Positions 1-15,022 of a stretch of DNA of 64,000 nucleotides are shown here, in pieces; positions within the stretch are counted from its first letter, which is position 1, and each line of letters starts with the position of its first letter. The DNA comes from Balanoglossus misakiensis (Eukaryota; Hemichordata), in the NCBI GenBank assembly GCA_040954595.2, contig CM082584.2, forward strand, positions 9,920,001 through 9,984,000, given 5' to 3'. The translations under genes were made by a program, and so were the position numbers. A model generated the notes under the pieces. It made no database searches. It was not told the DNA's origin and worked only from the letters and a program-made list of their open reading frames with translations.

Positions 1-3000
1 CAAGGCCTAGTTACCGGTCATACACCCACTGCATCTAACTGTCGCAAAACGGTGATAGATGTCTGTATTTGCACATTTCAAAGCCGGTCATACAGTACAC
101 CTATCTAACTGTCGCAAAAAGGCGATCCGAGAGTTTGATGTGCACACACAGCACAAATTAATTTCTCGTCACTTCTATCGTTCGATTTCTCATTTCGACA
201 AAGACCATTTAGGCCTAGTGCCTGTGTACACGAATGCTTAATAGTTCCAAGTTTACAATCAGAAAAAAAGATAACTTTCCACCTTCACAGTTCTCAATTT
301 CTCTACCCTTTTATTCTTTCAGAACCGAAAATTGTACAGCAACTATGTAAAACACGTCTGCGCATGCACAGGTGAGTGATTCGTGCAGCAGATATTGACA
401 TTGACCACTTAAACATTCAATTGACTCAAGGTCACAGCTGAGATCAATCACGGAGGTCACACACTGTGCGTGAATAGGCAGGCTTTGATTTTCCCCAATA
501 GTACCAGTCGTCGAAAATGTACGAACATGTAAGTTTTGTTCCGTCGTTGCCTAGGTAATATGGGAAAATATAGTATAAAGATCTGCTTTCCTCAATTGGG
601 TAATTCTATATGACAAATTCGACTTTTCGCATTTTCATTTTGCCCTGTCGATTTTGTCCAAACTCTTGAGAGCGAAATTGCTATATTTTATGATTGGCGT
701 TATTAAATGCAAAATGATGGATACTCGTATTTTTATCTAGACTATTTTGAAGGTGTATTTCACACTAAAGTTTATTTGCAACGTATTCCACCAGATCGGC
801 AACAGGTGAATAGGTTAGTTTTATGTGATTCTGAGGTGATTCTTCTAAACTGGCGAACTGTAGCTTGAAGAGCGATTTCCGTTACATTCCCCCCATCCGT
901 TCGGTTATAAAGTAATGCATGATGTAAGCCCTATAGAAGTATTATAGTATTATTTTGAATATACAGGACGAATTCCCGTCGTCGTTTTGGATTATGTTGT
1001 CCGTATACGTTCAGAATATGTTATAGAACGTACCACGCTATATTGAGATCACTTTAGTAAAGAGTCGTTCGCAAAAAAGTAGAACTTTCGAGCGAGTTTC
1101 AGAATGACGTCAATTCTTACATGTTTTGACTGAGAGAGAGAGAGAGCACGCGCAACGTGGCTGCTTGAACGATTTATTGGATCCTCGGGTGAAAACGGGG
1201 CGCCTCCCGCTGCTCGAGAACATCAAAAGGAGAGATGATCCTCTCAGATCGACAAAGTGTATTCCGACTCGATTTAAACAGTCCCCGTTTATCAGTAAAC
1301 GCACTTTTCTCTAATGAATTCCACTGCTTTGTGTAGTACTACTATACAATCATAGTACAGTTCATTCATTCTAACGATGAAACGCTAGCTCCTCCTAGCA
1401 TGCACCCAATAGTAAAAGGAAATTCACACCAAATGTCAAGGTTGCTGTAATTTAAACAAGGTTTGGTTTGTTTCCTTGGGTATTTCAATAAAAAGTGCAT
1501 ATAGTCGTGTAAAAAATTTGCATATTCTACAGCCTCCACTATAGGACTAAGCGCTCCGGGGTTTATGCATAAACACGCATAAATGCGTCTAATTTAAAGA
1601 AGTTGGTCCCGTGCCAGACCCAAAACGACGGTTTCCACCTCCTAATATTTTCACAACTTGCGCCACTTACGGCTGGCGCTTTCCCGATAGAGATTTCTCA
1701 TCTGGAAATTACCCAACATTCCAAACAAATCCAGGTCCATTGACGTCAACAATTCAATGTTTACAATTCTATCGCCATTACCCTGCTTTAGTCAAGAGAA
1801 ATTGTCTGGGTAATTTCTCCATATAAAGAGCTCTATCTTGCGTACAGAACCTAGTCAGGCACAATAAAAAACTATCTTGATAAGTAAGGAATGTAAACAG
1901 TGGCCCAGAAGTTGGGCGTTTCCAATGGTTTAATTTTCAGTTATAAACACATGTGAATATCCGAGTAAATGAAACGACGCGTTTCATTTTAAAGTATATG
2001 CTTGAACTTGAGCTGCATAGTTAATAAGATGGATCTTATTCATTCCATCGACAGAAGAGGCGGTGTGCTTTGGGAAGGTCACGTGACCGCAAAATTTCTG
2101 AAGTGTGCCATCGAAATGATAACTTGAACACTCTATCCAAATTTATGAAAGATGTCGTTTGGAGGAGTTCGGTTCTCCGTGGTTCGTTGAACACCAGGGT
2201 TCTTACAAATCCGCTATTCTGCAAAGACTGCACCACGATGGCGTCAAACTCTCACTTGCACTGGCGGCGATGTTGACTTCGCTGCCACGTGTCATTGTGT
2301 GTGCCACGTTGTGTGAGAATCTCGTCCGTCTTTTATTATAGACAAATTAATGTCTGACACGTCAAATGATGGAGGATCTTGTGTCGCCCGGTATGCGGCG
2401 ACAGACGGACTATGTATATAGGCGTTAAATTTTATTTAGTAAATATAGACGTGCCACGTTGGCTTGGCTGGCTTCTTCCCTCTCACGAATTTGCCGAAAT
2501 TTCTGGGTCGTCGCAACCCTGGCGCTCAGAATATCCGTTTGAGATAATCCGTTATTATCAAAGGCTGTTGTTGACTTATAGGGCAATAATCCCCCGAGAT
2601 AATCGGGATGACTAGTTTAAAAACAACTCATTCATACTTGCAATCTCGTCCAAATCACAAATCTGCGTATGTATACATGAATACAAGATATGTCATGAAA
2701 TATTCATCCCCTGTTTCTACTTAAAGCGTTAGCTTCTATTACGGCTCAGTCCTCGGATTGGTGACGCGCAAGATGAGAAGTTTCCGATCACTGTCCTGGG
2801 TAGGGGTAACGCGGATGTCATCGCCCTGTGTCTAGACAGACAATCGGATATGTCGCGTCCAACTTCTTGGAGTTGTGTTACATGCCCCTATGAATAGAAG
2901 CTATCTCGCTTTGCCCTTAAAGGCCCGTATTTGTTGACGTGTACGTGGGCATTCTATATAGGTGTCAGAGACCTTTTCTCTGTGTGCGGAACTGTTTGTT

Positions 3001-6000
3001 GGCAAACAAAAGGTCAGCTGTGCATAACATACGCCCCCTTAAACAGAGAAATGCTTGACTACGTCACAGATGATATCTAATGAGATTCTAATAACGATAA
3101 TTACGATTGCAGTACAACGAATGCACCACACTATTCCAATTTAATTTCAACCCAAATTTTATTAATGGCCTGACCCTGATAATGTTCCTTCTCGCACGTT
3201 CCAGAAATTCTCGGCTGGTCGATTTTTTCTTTCGTCGTTTTCACGGGGAGTCGCCTGGCCTGTGACGATGGCAGAAACAGGTTGAACGTGATTTTAAAAA
3301 TACGCAGACAATAGTGTACTCTGACGTCAGCTTGTGACGTAAATTTCACAACTGTCGCCTCTTTAAAAAAAGGTAAATCATTAGAATTATACGAAAATGA
3401 TAACAGTGGATGTTCGTTTTTTGTACTTGAAATCTGAGCGCTAAATTTTGACCAGGTTCTGGAGGTAAAAACATGAAATTACCCGAATAAAGAGGGAGTC
3501 TTTGCATTTGCGTCAGAGATATGAACATAAAAAATTAATGCATTGTTAATGCACTAATAATTGTACGAATTAAATAAATTTAGGTGACAAGGGATTTTCT
3601 GACGATAAGGTCAAATATGCAGGTTATGTCAAGAATGCGTTACCCTTACATGGAAGCGTGTAGTCAAGAAATCCGTAAAATTTAAATAATGGTGCCAATT
3701 AAGAGCGCCATCCAAGTCTGAGGTTTGTTAGGAATTAACTGTGGTGTCATATTAACGGTGCGAAGTCGTTCACTGACTTAAAGTTATGAGAAATTTGAGA
3801 CGGCATGGACTCTTTCTGCTTTTCTTAATCCAAAGTACAAACCTGGGGACACGGCGCGTGTGTATGACGTCATTTGCGTGCTTAATCTGTGAGTACTCGG
3901 GGCAATTCTTTAGTCTGGCATAAAAAAAAAGAAGTTGGTACCTTTAAAAAAAATGTGTCCACTGTAAATTTTATTTTAAGACGTCGAAAGATAAAAAAAA
4001 TCATTTCAAAGTGGTCAAAATTATGGTCTGATGTTTTTCAAGGATGAGCGAACACCAAGCATCCATCTTCATGGATTAACGCTATAGCTATTTAAATGTA
4101 CTTTGTGTAACACGTGTAGTGGTTCGTTGGTTGATGACTCGCTGCTTGATTGTTTCATTTATACCATGATTAAAACATATTCAGGATTACTAATTGAGTT
4201 GTGTTGATTACGTGTTTTACGTAATAGTCCGTTGATGTGAATTCTAGTTCATTTGTCTCGATGACGTCAAACACCTTCATCGGCGCGAGCGTTTGGTCAT
4301 AATTCCATGTGGCAGATTCAGCCATTCTATTTAGGTGGTCAGATCGCCCGTGCCAGTGAATAGTGTGATTGCTCGTTCCAACAAAAAATATGTGCATATT
4401 TATATTTTCCCACTGAAACATTCTCTAGTGCAGTGACACGGAAAGGTACTTTAGTGAACACTTCATCAAGAAAGTTTTAAGTCTCAAGATTTTGGCCAGT
4501 GGATACATTTTCTGTGGCTAAATCTGCTAATTCAGTTGAGCCTTTTAAAAAAACAATATTTTATTCAGTTCAGTATGTCTTTTGATACACTTTATTGTGT
4601 CCCATGATCCACCTTGGTAAACATTTATTAATTTTAGCAGACCGCTATAAAATTTCACCGGAAATAGACTTTGTAAGGTCGGGTATATTTTTAGCTCAAC
4701 ACCCGTCACACAAGCTGTGTCACCTTATGACTGTATAGTAAATTGACGTCAGGAAATAGAATGTAAATACTTCGCCCTTTCTCGGTTTCTTGCCATAACA
4801 AGCCGGTGCTGTTCCGACGCCTTGTTTTTCATCATTCAATACCGTAAGGGTAATTTCTGAAATTTTGTTGATAAATAATGAAACGACAGAGATTTCCACG
4901 AAGCTCTCACAGTTAGCGCCACTATGCCTCGCTATCGCATCTGGGAACCTTCCAGGGGGGTGCATTCCGTTAACTGGAATTCACCACAACTCGGAGCCGT
5001 TCGCCATCATCGGATGTGGTGGCATTTGGTCGAATGCGTTATGACGTTTTCCCTTGTATTAATAGCTTAATCGGCGACTCATCAACGATTCAGACAAAGA
5101 CCCACAAAAAACATTGGCAGCAGTCTCCCAACGTAAAATTTCCTGTCACGTGTCATCGTCGCCATGATTAAAACAAAACACGTGTATATATTCAAACTAA
5201 TAATATTGTTTCTTTTAGAAATGGTTTTGGGGTTTTATCGAATTTTGAATAGCAAGTTGGGAAAAGTAAATAATTTTCTATGTAAAAATACCAAGTAGAA
5301 CCAATAATTCAGTTAGCACATATGTTTGATAAGGATGAACGTTTGACCAAAGCTGGCGAAATTATAAACCCAACTGATTTAATACGATATTCACTAAAGA
5401 TTGAAAAACAAAATCGAATGCCAATACGCTTTTCTGAAAGTTCAAAATGTCCACATTACGTGCCACGACTAATTCGCATGTTGAGTTAACTCCAATTACA
5501 TCGGGTAAAATTCCATTAGCTCTATATTGTTTCGACGCCATTGCTGAGGAAACAAGCGCCATGTTGGATTGTGGTATAGTGGTTGTCTGATATGTTTGCT
5601 ACCGCTGTCATACAATTTCCATGGACGCTACCAAAGTTTCTCACAAACTGAACAGACAAATCTGCCGACCAATGGCACTGTGCTTGCCGTATGCTTCAGT
5701 AATAAGAAGGTGTGCTGTAATTTGCCAGGAAATGGGCCAATAAAAATACGGTTTTATTTCCATGACCTCTTTTCTACAAAGATCAAAATTTTGTACACGA
5801 AATTTCAGGTTTGTTCATGAATGTCTTCAAGTTCATAACATTTAGTTTTCAAGAAAGCACACGCCCCTTTTTAAGTTTCACAAGTAATTACATTGAATAT
5901 TATTGTGACTATATAAATGCAAGGGGAAACATTCGTAAGTCAATTTTTGTGTGTCGCATGGCATTTTGCAAGATTGTAAATTAGAAATGCGGGAAGCCAT

Positions 6001-7011
6001 TTTCAGTCCGCCAGCTCTTCAACGAGGTTGGTGGTGGGAACTTCATAAAGGGTACACTGCATGTACTCATTTATACCCTCACACACACCCTTGTGTAATA
6101 ATGGTCATTTCACCTGTCACTATGTGACAAGGTTAGATGCCTCGTCTGTATTGTGTAGGCTCCCCCATCCGTGTCATCCCCGGTAGTCTCACACAAGTAG
6201 CGACGCCAACCTTTCTCCTGTACTTGATGTCTGTACAAGACGTATTTCTCTATTTTGGACCAGATCCCTCAAAATCATCTACCAGGATCTCCTTCATGTG
6301 GTTATTGAAGTAGAGTAATAAAACAGAAGGCCATCAACTGTTTCGATTTTGACAAAATATGCTACTACTAGTATATGAATGGGATTATTGAAAAGAGAAG
6401 AGTTCTGCGCCTTCTCGAGATTACTACTACTTAATTTTAATTGCTGGTAACCAATTAATACACCAGCAGTCTGCAGATAATCATTGCCAATAAGGGGCGC
6501 AGCAACGCCCCGCGGTGAAGTTGCACATAAATTTTGGGGGTTTCATCCGTTGCCATGGTGACCAAGGATAACTACTGGACGCGTTCTAAAGATCAGTAGT
6601 GTGTGTGTGCAGATACAGTGTATCACTGACAAGGTCAGTCAGTGGTGTGATTTGTTTTATGTCTGGCTCCCGTGGCGGTCTGGCGACCCGACATTGGTGA
6701 TTGACCCATATATTTGACGTCTGTGACCGTGTACGTGTCTCAGCTATTAACATTTAACAGTTTCACTGCGCGCATTCGCATACGTGACTGCTTCGTTGTG
6801 ACGAATTCGTTTTAAATTATTCCACTGATCCAGAAAACGAACAAACTCTTTTTAAATTTAGTATCCGCGAAACAAGCACCAGTGTTTAACTCAACAAAAC
6901 CACGTATAATTGAGAAAGCCACTATTTTTGCAGAGTCCGACGTTTCGGTAAATTCCCGGCCGTAAAAGTGGTAGACCCGCGAGGAGTTAGGCGCTCAGGA
7001 AGGTCATTTCA

Positions 7012-7075
7012 CGATATATAAATATATATATATCATATACACGTACTTACATATATGTGTGTATATATATATCAA
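7012..7075. repeat. AT-rich (TA)n-type low-complexity tract
   Basis: Interrupted runs of alternating T and A, with a central CATATACACG-type interruption. It is a simple repeat with no coding potential. Confidence 0.8.
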
Positions 7076-8645
7076 TCGTTATATTTATGAATTTTAGATG
7101 CAATTAAATGTTTGTAGTATGAATATATGATATATGTGGTACACTAAGAAAAAATCAACACAACCATATTTACACCATGATTAACGAACGTGCGGTCTGG
7201 TTTGTCGGGTGATGTGAATATAAACGACATGCCGAGTAATTCTATATTTAGAGTCCACCCAGCATTGTAACTATAATGGTATCATGCCAATGTATTTTAA
7301 TGACAAACGTGGAACTTTAGTAAGAGTGGGATTAAAATGGCTTAATGCTATTTTAAAACGTTAAAAATAAAAATTGAAAATAAAAGAAAAATCGGAAATT
7401 ATTTTAAAATGAAAGTATAACAGGGAGGGATTAAAGGAATACAGGTGTGGCATTTTAACTGAATGATAAGAAACTGTCCCGAAAAAAGTGATGCCCGTCC
7501 CAGACGGAAGGAGGTATACACAGATGGGAGTGGATGTGTCCAAATTTTGAAATGGTAAGCCCGTCGGTGTTTGAGGATAAACCGAATCTACCAAGGGATG
7601 ATTTTTTAGAGAGCATTCCCCAAGTGGTCCATTCTTACGCGACATGCATGCCTCGTTGGTATTCATGATCCATTGTCGCGCCTTATTAATATGCCCAGAC
7701 AGTGTGAGCATGCGCAGATAGGGGTTCGGTGTCACATTCGCAATCGGCAGAACTCGGTATCACACGGCTAAGTTGGCTATTTTTGCTATCATGTAAATAT
7801 TACATAAATGTATATAAAATATTTTAAGAAAATGGCACTTTCTTCATTGTAAATTTGCTAAAACTTGATCGTTCTACCGATTTTAAAGGGTATATTTTAA
7901 TTTTATGGGCCGATCATCGCGGTTATTCTCCAGATACACACAAATTAACGAATAAAATTAACGATGGGCCCAGCCAAATTTCGTGTTTGTATAAAATATA
8001 AAAATACACATTTTATAGATATTAAAAGGTGAAAATTGTACGGTGTTCCATTTTGGCGCGACTTTCTTGTTCATTGACGGACGGAAATATCGAACAACGG
8101 TTTGGGGCACTTTGTAACCGACTGCCAAATACGTCAGAGCAGGGATAAAATAGACATAATCACTCAAGATTCGCCAATAATTATTGGCAGGCTGCCAACG
8201 CGCCACAAAGTGTTTCATTCACTGATAGTACTATGCAATGTTGAATTTGTTGTGATGATTAACCAATAAACTCTGACGTCGTCTTTTCACACGACATTTT
8301 CTTTTATCCTTTTATATTTCCCAAAATAAAGGCATACTATATTATTTTAAAATACTTCTTTAGGCACGCGGTTACTATGCGCAGACATCGAAAAAAATAG
8401 TCCCGTCGCTAATGTTAATTTCCGCCGGCCTGTCAATCTTCCACATAATTATCATAATGAGCTACGGTCTAAGGAGCCCACGTTCATCAGAGATACAGGT
8501 ATTCGATAAAATCCCCCTTTCGACTCCGTAAAAGGTAAACAGAATATGAATTTGCTTTGGTGACGTCGACGCTAATTGATAGGTCGGATGGCGCTTTGAA
8601 CATTATTCAGAGCCAGCCAAGTCAGTGACGCATGCAGTCACGAGT

Positions 8646-9075
8646 TACAGCCGAAATTATGAAAGGTCGCCGATTCAATATGTGATCTAGACGTCCTGTG
8701 TGCACTGAACACACGATGTGTTTATCTAACACAAACAACAGAACCTCTCATAAATGAGATGCGGTATCATTAGACTAATTACAGATGGTAGTCTGGAAAC
8801 ACGCTCCCCCTCAGAGAGAGTTGTTTACTTGTAACACGGATGTCAAAGTTTAATCTCAAAGTGTATACGCTTTATGTTGAGAGTGTACCCAAGTAAACAA
8901 CTCTCTCTGAGGGGGAGCGTGTTTCCAGACTACCATCTGTAATTAGTCTAATGATACCGCATCTCTTTTATGAGAGGTTCTGTTGTTTGTGTTAGATAAA
9001 CACATCGTGTGTTCAGTGCACACAGGACGTCTAGATCACATATTGAATCGGCGACCTTTCATAATTTCGGCTGTA
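8646..9075. repeat. Near-perfect 186-bp inverted repeat (hairpin) with 58-bp spacer
   Basis: The left arm (8646-8831) and right arm (8890-9075) are reverse complements over 186 bp. I found one mismatch, in the CATAAATGAG versus CATAAAAGAG segment. The spacer is 8832-8889. Similarity fades just outside the arms, with a shared GTCAC a few bases away. I saw no clear target-site duplication and no ORF. It could be a foldback or MITE-like element, or a recent inverted duplication; a transcript would form a long dsRNA hairpin. Confidence 0.9.
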
Positions 9076-11110
9076 GTCATGTGACGGATACTATTAATAG
9101 ACACACGGCTTGCGATTGCTATGTAATCTCCCAACTGTGTGTTTAGTGTTTTTGTTTTCAAAACAAAGCAGCCATCCGTAGGGTGAATTTATGCAGAAAC
9201 TGTGATGCGAAGAATTACAAATGTAAACTGGGGAGGAGGGGGGTTCTAATGTAAATCAAGAAATTTACTAAGCTGTTGTTCGTGATAGAAAAAATATGGG
9301 TAGCACAATTAGTGTACAATGTTGCTTTTTGTCCCGTATTTCCTAATTTCATAGCAATGTTGACCCAGACGTTTCCGGTATGGTTACGCGCGCATATATA
9401 TTATAGAAAAGTTGTTCGCGTGTAAATCATCACGCTCAGGTGTTACTATAGCAACGGACATTTGAGGTCAGTCCCCTTTTGCCCCAGAGGTATACAGACC
9501 GTTAAGCTGAGCAATAAATTTGAACGCCTTGAAGCGTCTAACGGTATCATGAAGTATCAAAAATATTAGATGGGGATATTTGATGTATTTAATTTTAAGA
9601 AGACAACTGTGCTTTCACCGTGATCTTGAAGATGATTTCACTTTACCCTATCGATTTCACGGCCTTGTAACGTTTAGTACAAAAGAGCTATTTTGATCTC
9701 GCCTCACTCTGAAACCTCACAACCGATGTTTACAAACAGACAGGTCAAATGAGGCTATATTTTGGCGGAATAATTCATTGTATTAAAGCATTTCAAAAAA
9801 ACCTCCAAATCGTCGCGATAACTTTCAAACCGCGTGTTTGGAATTTGAAGCAAGAGAGGTTTCACCGAAGTTCTGTCGTTTCAGTTTTATTTTACATGTA
9901 ATTTGATTTTGTTCGTTACGGATAAAGTGCACCTTGGCTACGTGACTTAGTACAGACGGTACAAGTTCACGGAGTTGAAGGTCATGATCAAACCGAAAAT
10001 GTACAATATTATTAGTCGCTCATCGGTGCTTCTTTTAAGGCTGGGCTGGACTAGTATTATTTCGGTCAGTCAAGCCTCAGTGAAGGCTATCGGCTGAAAT
10101 TGTTTTTAAAAAAATCACGTGTAATATTGGCTAACTGGGTTGACCCAGTTTAATAGAAGAAAACAAGACTTTGCTCAGAGATTTTAAGGGCCCGAACTTC
10201 TTTTATGCAAATAAGCTGAAGGCGCACACAGACGCTTAATTAAATATTAAAAGTTGACGAGCCAGTACTTTAAATGGCTAATGGCGCTAAATAATATCAC
10301 TGCATATAAATGTTTGAAAATATTAACTCTGCAGACTCCCTCAGACCGGTACCAAATCATATCATTTGTGTTATTCGCCATTCCATATGGTAAAGGTCAT
10401 ATTGGGCAAGTTGATCAACTCCCTCCCCTCCCCTTGTGAAATATTCGCCAAAATAAAACTTTCTGACGAGAAAATACTAATAAGTCGACAGGAAATCCGG
10501 ACGCTCTGAGCGAACCTGACTGTGGCCACATAAAAGCAGTTTCAAGCCACCCCGAAAGAGCCAGTCATTTCGTTCATGTGCTCCTTTATCATTTCCTTTT
10601 AATAATTATACAAACAAGGTCGTCGCCGGAACAGGAACTTCTGTAGCTGTCACGCGAATTTCGTGAAGATGACGTCAAATTCCGCGCGGCGGGTGGAAAC
10701 GGGTTGCGTGCCTTTGTGGTGAATGAACTGCCCCCTCCAGTAACAACCGGCCATATCGTGACGTCACGATATGTTGACACGGCCCAGTAGTAGCATCATC
10801 GTCTTTTTGTTCTGTACTTATGTGCGTACGTGTTCTCGTGACTATAAGGGTGGGTTGGGAATCTTGTTACAACAACATAATTAATGTTTCCGTTTGTTAC
10901 CAGGAAGAATAGTTTCAGAAGAACTATATTCTAGCCATTATCAATTCTGCAAGGAAACTGATTAACCTAGTTAGGCATTTTCCTCACAGATGCTATGTCG
11001 AACATAGTAGAGACCTTATTACCTCTCCGATTCGAATCAATTGACGCCAAAATTTTATGTTCCATGATGATAAGAAACAGCCAAACCACTTTCAAACACA
11101 GAATTTTCAG

Positions 11111-11147
<37 letters not shown>
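11111..11147. repeat. (TCAA)n microsatellite
   Basis: About nine uninterrupted tetranucleotide units ending in TTAATG. It is a simple repeat. Confidence 0.95.
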
Positions 11148-13244
11148 TAATGACGGCCATGTCTGATGCGTCTTGCATCTGGTAAATTACAAATACTGTA
11201 CAGTGAATTGGTTTTCTTTGTTGATAGTTTTTATTAGTCCTTTAGCATGTTGATCTGAATGTGAATTTGATGAAATAATTATGTTGAAGGACAAGGTAAC
11301 CGATTGATAGTCCGGCTGGTACTCGTCTTATTGAATATTGATGACGTCAGTCTCCTAAAAGCAAACGAGCACACGGCATTATCTGTAAACTCGGTATGCT
11401 CACGTCTTTGCGGGTGGTGGGGGACTTGTTGGAGCAGCGCCAAGTCTGGTCGATCATTACAACCAAAACACTGTGCAACCGGCGAAAAGAATTCCGTAGT
11501 GTGGCAAAATTTAATGAGTCCGACAAACACAAAAGCTCTGTTGGAGCGGCGACGTAGGTGGCAGCTTCCGTGAATCGTAACCTTAAACTGGCTTGAACAG
11601 GTTTTGGTGATAGTCACATGGTTGTCACGAGTTACAGACGAATGACACAGATACCCGTGTTTGTAAACACTGTCTGGACATAAATATGCAGGGGAACTTT
11701 TGCTATTGGGGTCAAACTTTCTAGATTAAAAGGTTCATTCGCTTCTGACTTTTTTTTCTGTGTTCTCATTTTAGTATCTTGTTGCTACTCAACATGACAA
11801 AGCTTTGCATCACATAGCCTAGAAAGACAGTACAACCATTTTCATTAAGGACATGTTATCTCTCTGATCCGGAGTTGATTTCAATCGTCATCAATATAAA
11901 ATATATACTGTGCGTTTCTGTATTGAATAAGAAACTGCGGTTGATGCACATAATCGAAACAACAACAACAACTATACAACCAAGCATTTCTTAATGGGAA
12001 ATGTCGATGCCCAAATGAACGCTGTTCGACATTTCAAAATGAGACGAATGGTTCATATTAAATGGATTTAAAAGATTTTATCCATATTATGTATTCTGTG
12101 TGGTTAACACATTTAAATCCAACGCACACAGCTGTTTAAACTTTGCTGACTCGACGTTTTAAACTGTGGGCTGCTGAATTTGTTTTAGGATCTCAAATTA
12201 TACTATTGATGTTTCCTGTTTCGTATGTGAGCTATGTTCATGTTCACATAGGGAATTTCCCCTACCCTTTAAACATAAACAAAAACATTTATCAGCGTCG
12301 AGGTATGTGTTCGAGTGATCGAGCTTTGAATGATGACATCACGGTGGATCTATGGTGAATTTACTTTCAGTTCCCTCATTGTTCATCTTCAGACCATGAG
12401 AAAAATCTGCCTTAAATTGGAAATCCATAAATTTCGCCACTTTTACGAAATAAATTTCAACCTCAATAGCAAGCAGGAGATGCATTTGAATGTCAATACG
12501 TGCTTGGTTTCACGAACGCACCTACATTACAGTATACACCTTGGCAACTGCGCACTCATGGCATTTTGCCAGCCCGTGCAAATTACACGTCTGCGAGACA
12601 ATCTGCCTGCTTATAATATGACCTAGACGTCGCGAATTTGAACTTTAAACGACCGAAGGAAGTATATACTACTATGTATGTACTATGTACTATGTATGTA
12701 CTATATGTATAGGCCTATGCGTATTGCGCAGTTTTATATGTAACTCCCAATATATTCTGAGCACAAAATTGCATTAGGGCATTAATGATGTGACGTCGAC
12801 AACGCCTATAATATGTAGGAATTGTTTGAAAAGTAACCAGGACCTTTTCCCCTGTGCCAAGCTCATTCATTGCAAGGAACGTCAAAGTCAAATTCGCATA
12901 ATTAACGCAGCGATCTAGTAGGTTCGGACAGTCAAACATTTCCAGACAAATTTTAAATATTTACTTATTTATCTCTTTATAAACAGCAATATCTGAACCC
13001 GCGTAATATGTATCAGCGACTTCGTAGTTAGAAAGGTCGAAAGGTCACGATATAAAGGGTTTGAGGTCAAAGCAGTCATTCAGAGGTAAGGCACACTTCC
13101 GTTGTCAGGCATGGTTGGAATGCCATCGAAGATATTGCGATGGTATGTCCAAATAGTACGAAGAACTTGACATTATTCGGCAAAAGCCAACATGTTAGAC
13201 GTTCATGCCACCGCAATTATGTCTGCAAGCATGTGTGTTGGCGG

Positions 13245-13245
<1 letters not shown>

Positions 13246-13296
<51 letters not shown>

Positions 13297-13320
13297 GGTG
13301 GTGGTGGTGGTGGTGGTGGG
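13246..13320. repeat. Compound (GAT)12(GGT)13 microsatellite
   Basis: Twelve GAT units (13246-13281) pass directly into about thirteen GGT units. One + strand frame reads as poly-Asp then poly-Gly, but nothing around it supports a gene. Confidence 0.95.
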
Positions 13321-13567
13321 GGTTGTCATAAAGATGATTGCAATGACATTTTAGTGGTCGAAGTATTTACATATTCGATATTATTAAATATAGTTCAATA
13401 AAGTCAACTTACAATTTTTGCTCCCATTACACAACAGATGACCTCTTAAAATCGACAGGGATAAGTGTGGCTAAGATTGATATACGTGTCGTCTAGACAC
13501 AGTATAATCTCAGGGTCTTATGGTCTAGACAATATCAGGTTATTCATATGGTCAGTAGTCTCTTGAT

Positions 13568-13570
<3 letters not shown>

Positions 13571-13605
<35 letters not shown>

Positions 13606-13614
13606 CGTGCGTGC
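13571..13614. repeat. (TG)n(CGTG)n microsatellite
   Basis: A TG run grades into three GCGT units. It is a simple repeat. Confidence 0.95.
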
Positions 13615-14945
13615 GGATGGATGGAGAGATAAACCGTTAAGCTTACTTGCAAAAGTGTAAATAGCTGACTTTACTAGTAACATGTTTAACTTTCGGTGAG
13701 GCAGTAATCTGCCACTTTGACATGAAGTGTACCTTTCTTCGGCAAATGGCAAATTCGATTCGACACACGATGCGTGTTCAAATAATAAAAGCTTTCCATA
13801 TATACATGATCATGTTACAAAAACTGTTCAAATGTGACGAAATAACACAACGCCATCTTCTTTGCAAATTAGATCAGTCGTATCGCGCATAGTGTGAAGT
13901 AAATTGAAAATATTAATGCATTACACACAGTAGATGTGGTAAACGTGTTGAGTAATAATTAGTCTAGAAAATGCATGATATTGCGCTAATGCCGTTATGA
14001 CTATAATACAAATACCATGATTTGATAGTGTTGTCCCTCTTCTATGGCCTTGGTCTGGAACTCGATAAACGGTTTGGTCGGTACTTTGCCTGAATTTTAT
14101 CGATCTGGCTGTATGCCTAAAGCAGCGACATGTACGCCCAGATTGCGTCATAGAACCGGTCAAAACTGATGCCGATCACGGGGCATGCTGTTGTTGGACA
14201 GGTCGGTGATGCGACAGAAGTATGTAATGGGGTGAAAGAACTGCAACGAGCAGGGAATGTCGAAACGGTTCCATCGGCTTGTGGGGCGTTCAGAGTAAAA
14301 TGCTTAAAATAGCTCAGAATTTTTTTTCGTCTCGCTGATTTGTAAACTACCAGCGATAACTTATTTATAGTTGTTTGCGTTGCGTGTTGATATGGGAATA
14401 ATTTCTACTATGTGTAGATTTTCACTTTCAATGATCCTCTATATACGGTTCAAACACTAATTGTAAATGGAACTGATATTGTGGTCCATACGTATTATTT
14501 CCCCAGCTATGCCTTGTTCAAGTTTTGCAACGTTCAAAATTCAATAATTTAACTTGTAATTTTAAATATAAATGTAAAAAGAAACCCCCAACATCGGTCA
14601 CTTTGGCCAAATTCATCTGTAATTTGGACGGTCGGAACTTTAAAACCAACACCTGGATTCTAAATATTGTAAAGACATTTTAATAGATGGTATGGCACAC
14701 AGGATGGACAGTGTCATGTGCTATATGTGTGTTGTCTGTCTGAGCATGCAATCAAATGACAGAGTCTACACTTTCTTTGGAACAGTGCAGGTGCTGGGAC
14801 TACGTACACACCTGTGCAAGTGTAATGTAATAGACAAATGATTCTCGCTTCACGAAATAAAAGTGACCAAATAATGCATATCACTTAGAGTATTTAAAAG
14901 AGGCGACAGTAAGTCAGAAAGACGGGGTGGTGGGTTGTAGGGAGG

Positions 14946-15022
14946 TAGAGAGAGAGAGAGAGAGACAGACAGAGACACACAGAGAGTGAGAGAGACAGAG
15001 AGACACATAGAGAGACAGAGAA
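14946..15022. repeat. (GA)n / GACA-rich tract
   Basis: A purine-rich run of GA units, degenerating into GACAGA and GACACA units. Confidence 0.9.

Noticed and set aside
7361-7735. 124-codon ORF on -
   Set aside because: A+T-rich with no domain, no splice-site support and no compositional sign of coding.
10133-10150. AACTGGGTTGACCCAGTT palindrome
   Set aside because: A short isolated palindrome; a receptor-binding site is possible but unsupported.
11279-11617. Overlapping ORFs on both strands
   Set aside because: No recognisable protein on either strand; mutual overlap suggests chance.
13192-13401. ORF with poly-Asp then poly-Gly run
   Set aside because: It is the translation of the (GAT)n(GGT)n microsatellite with no flanking coding signal.
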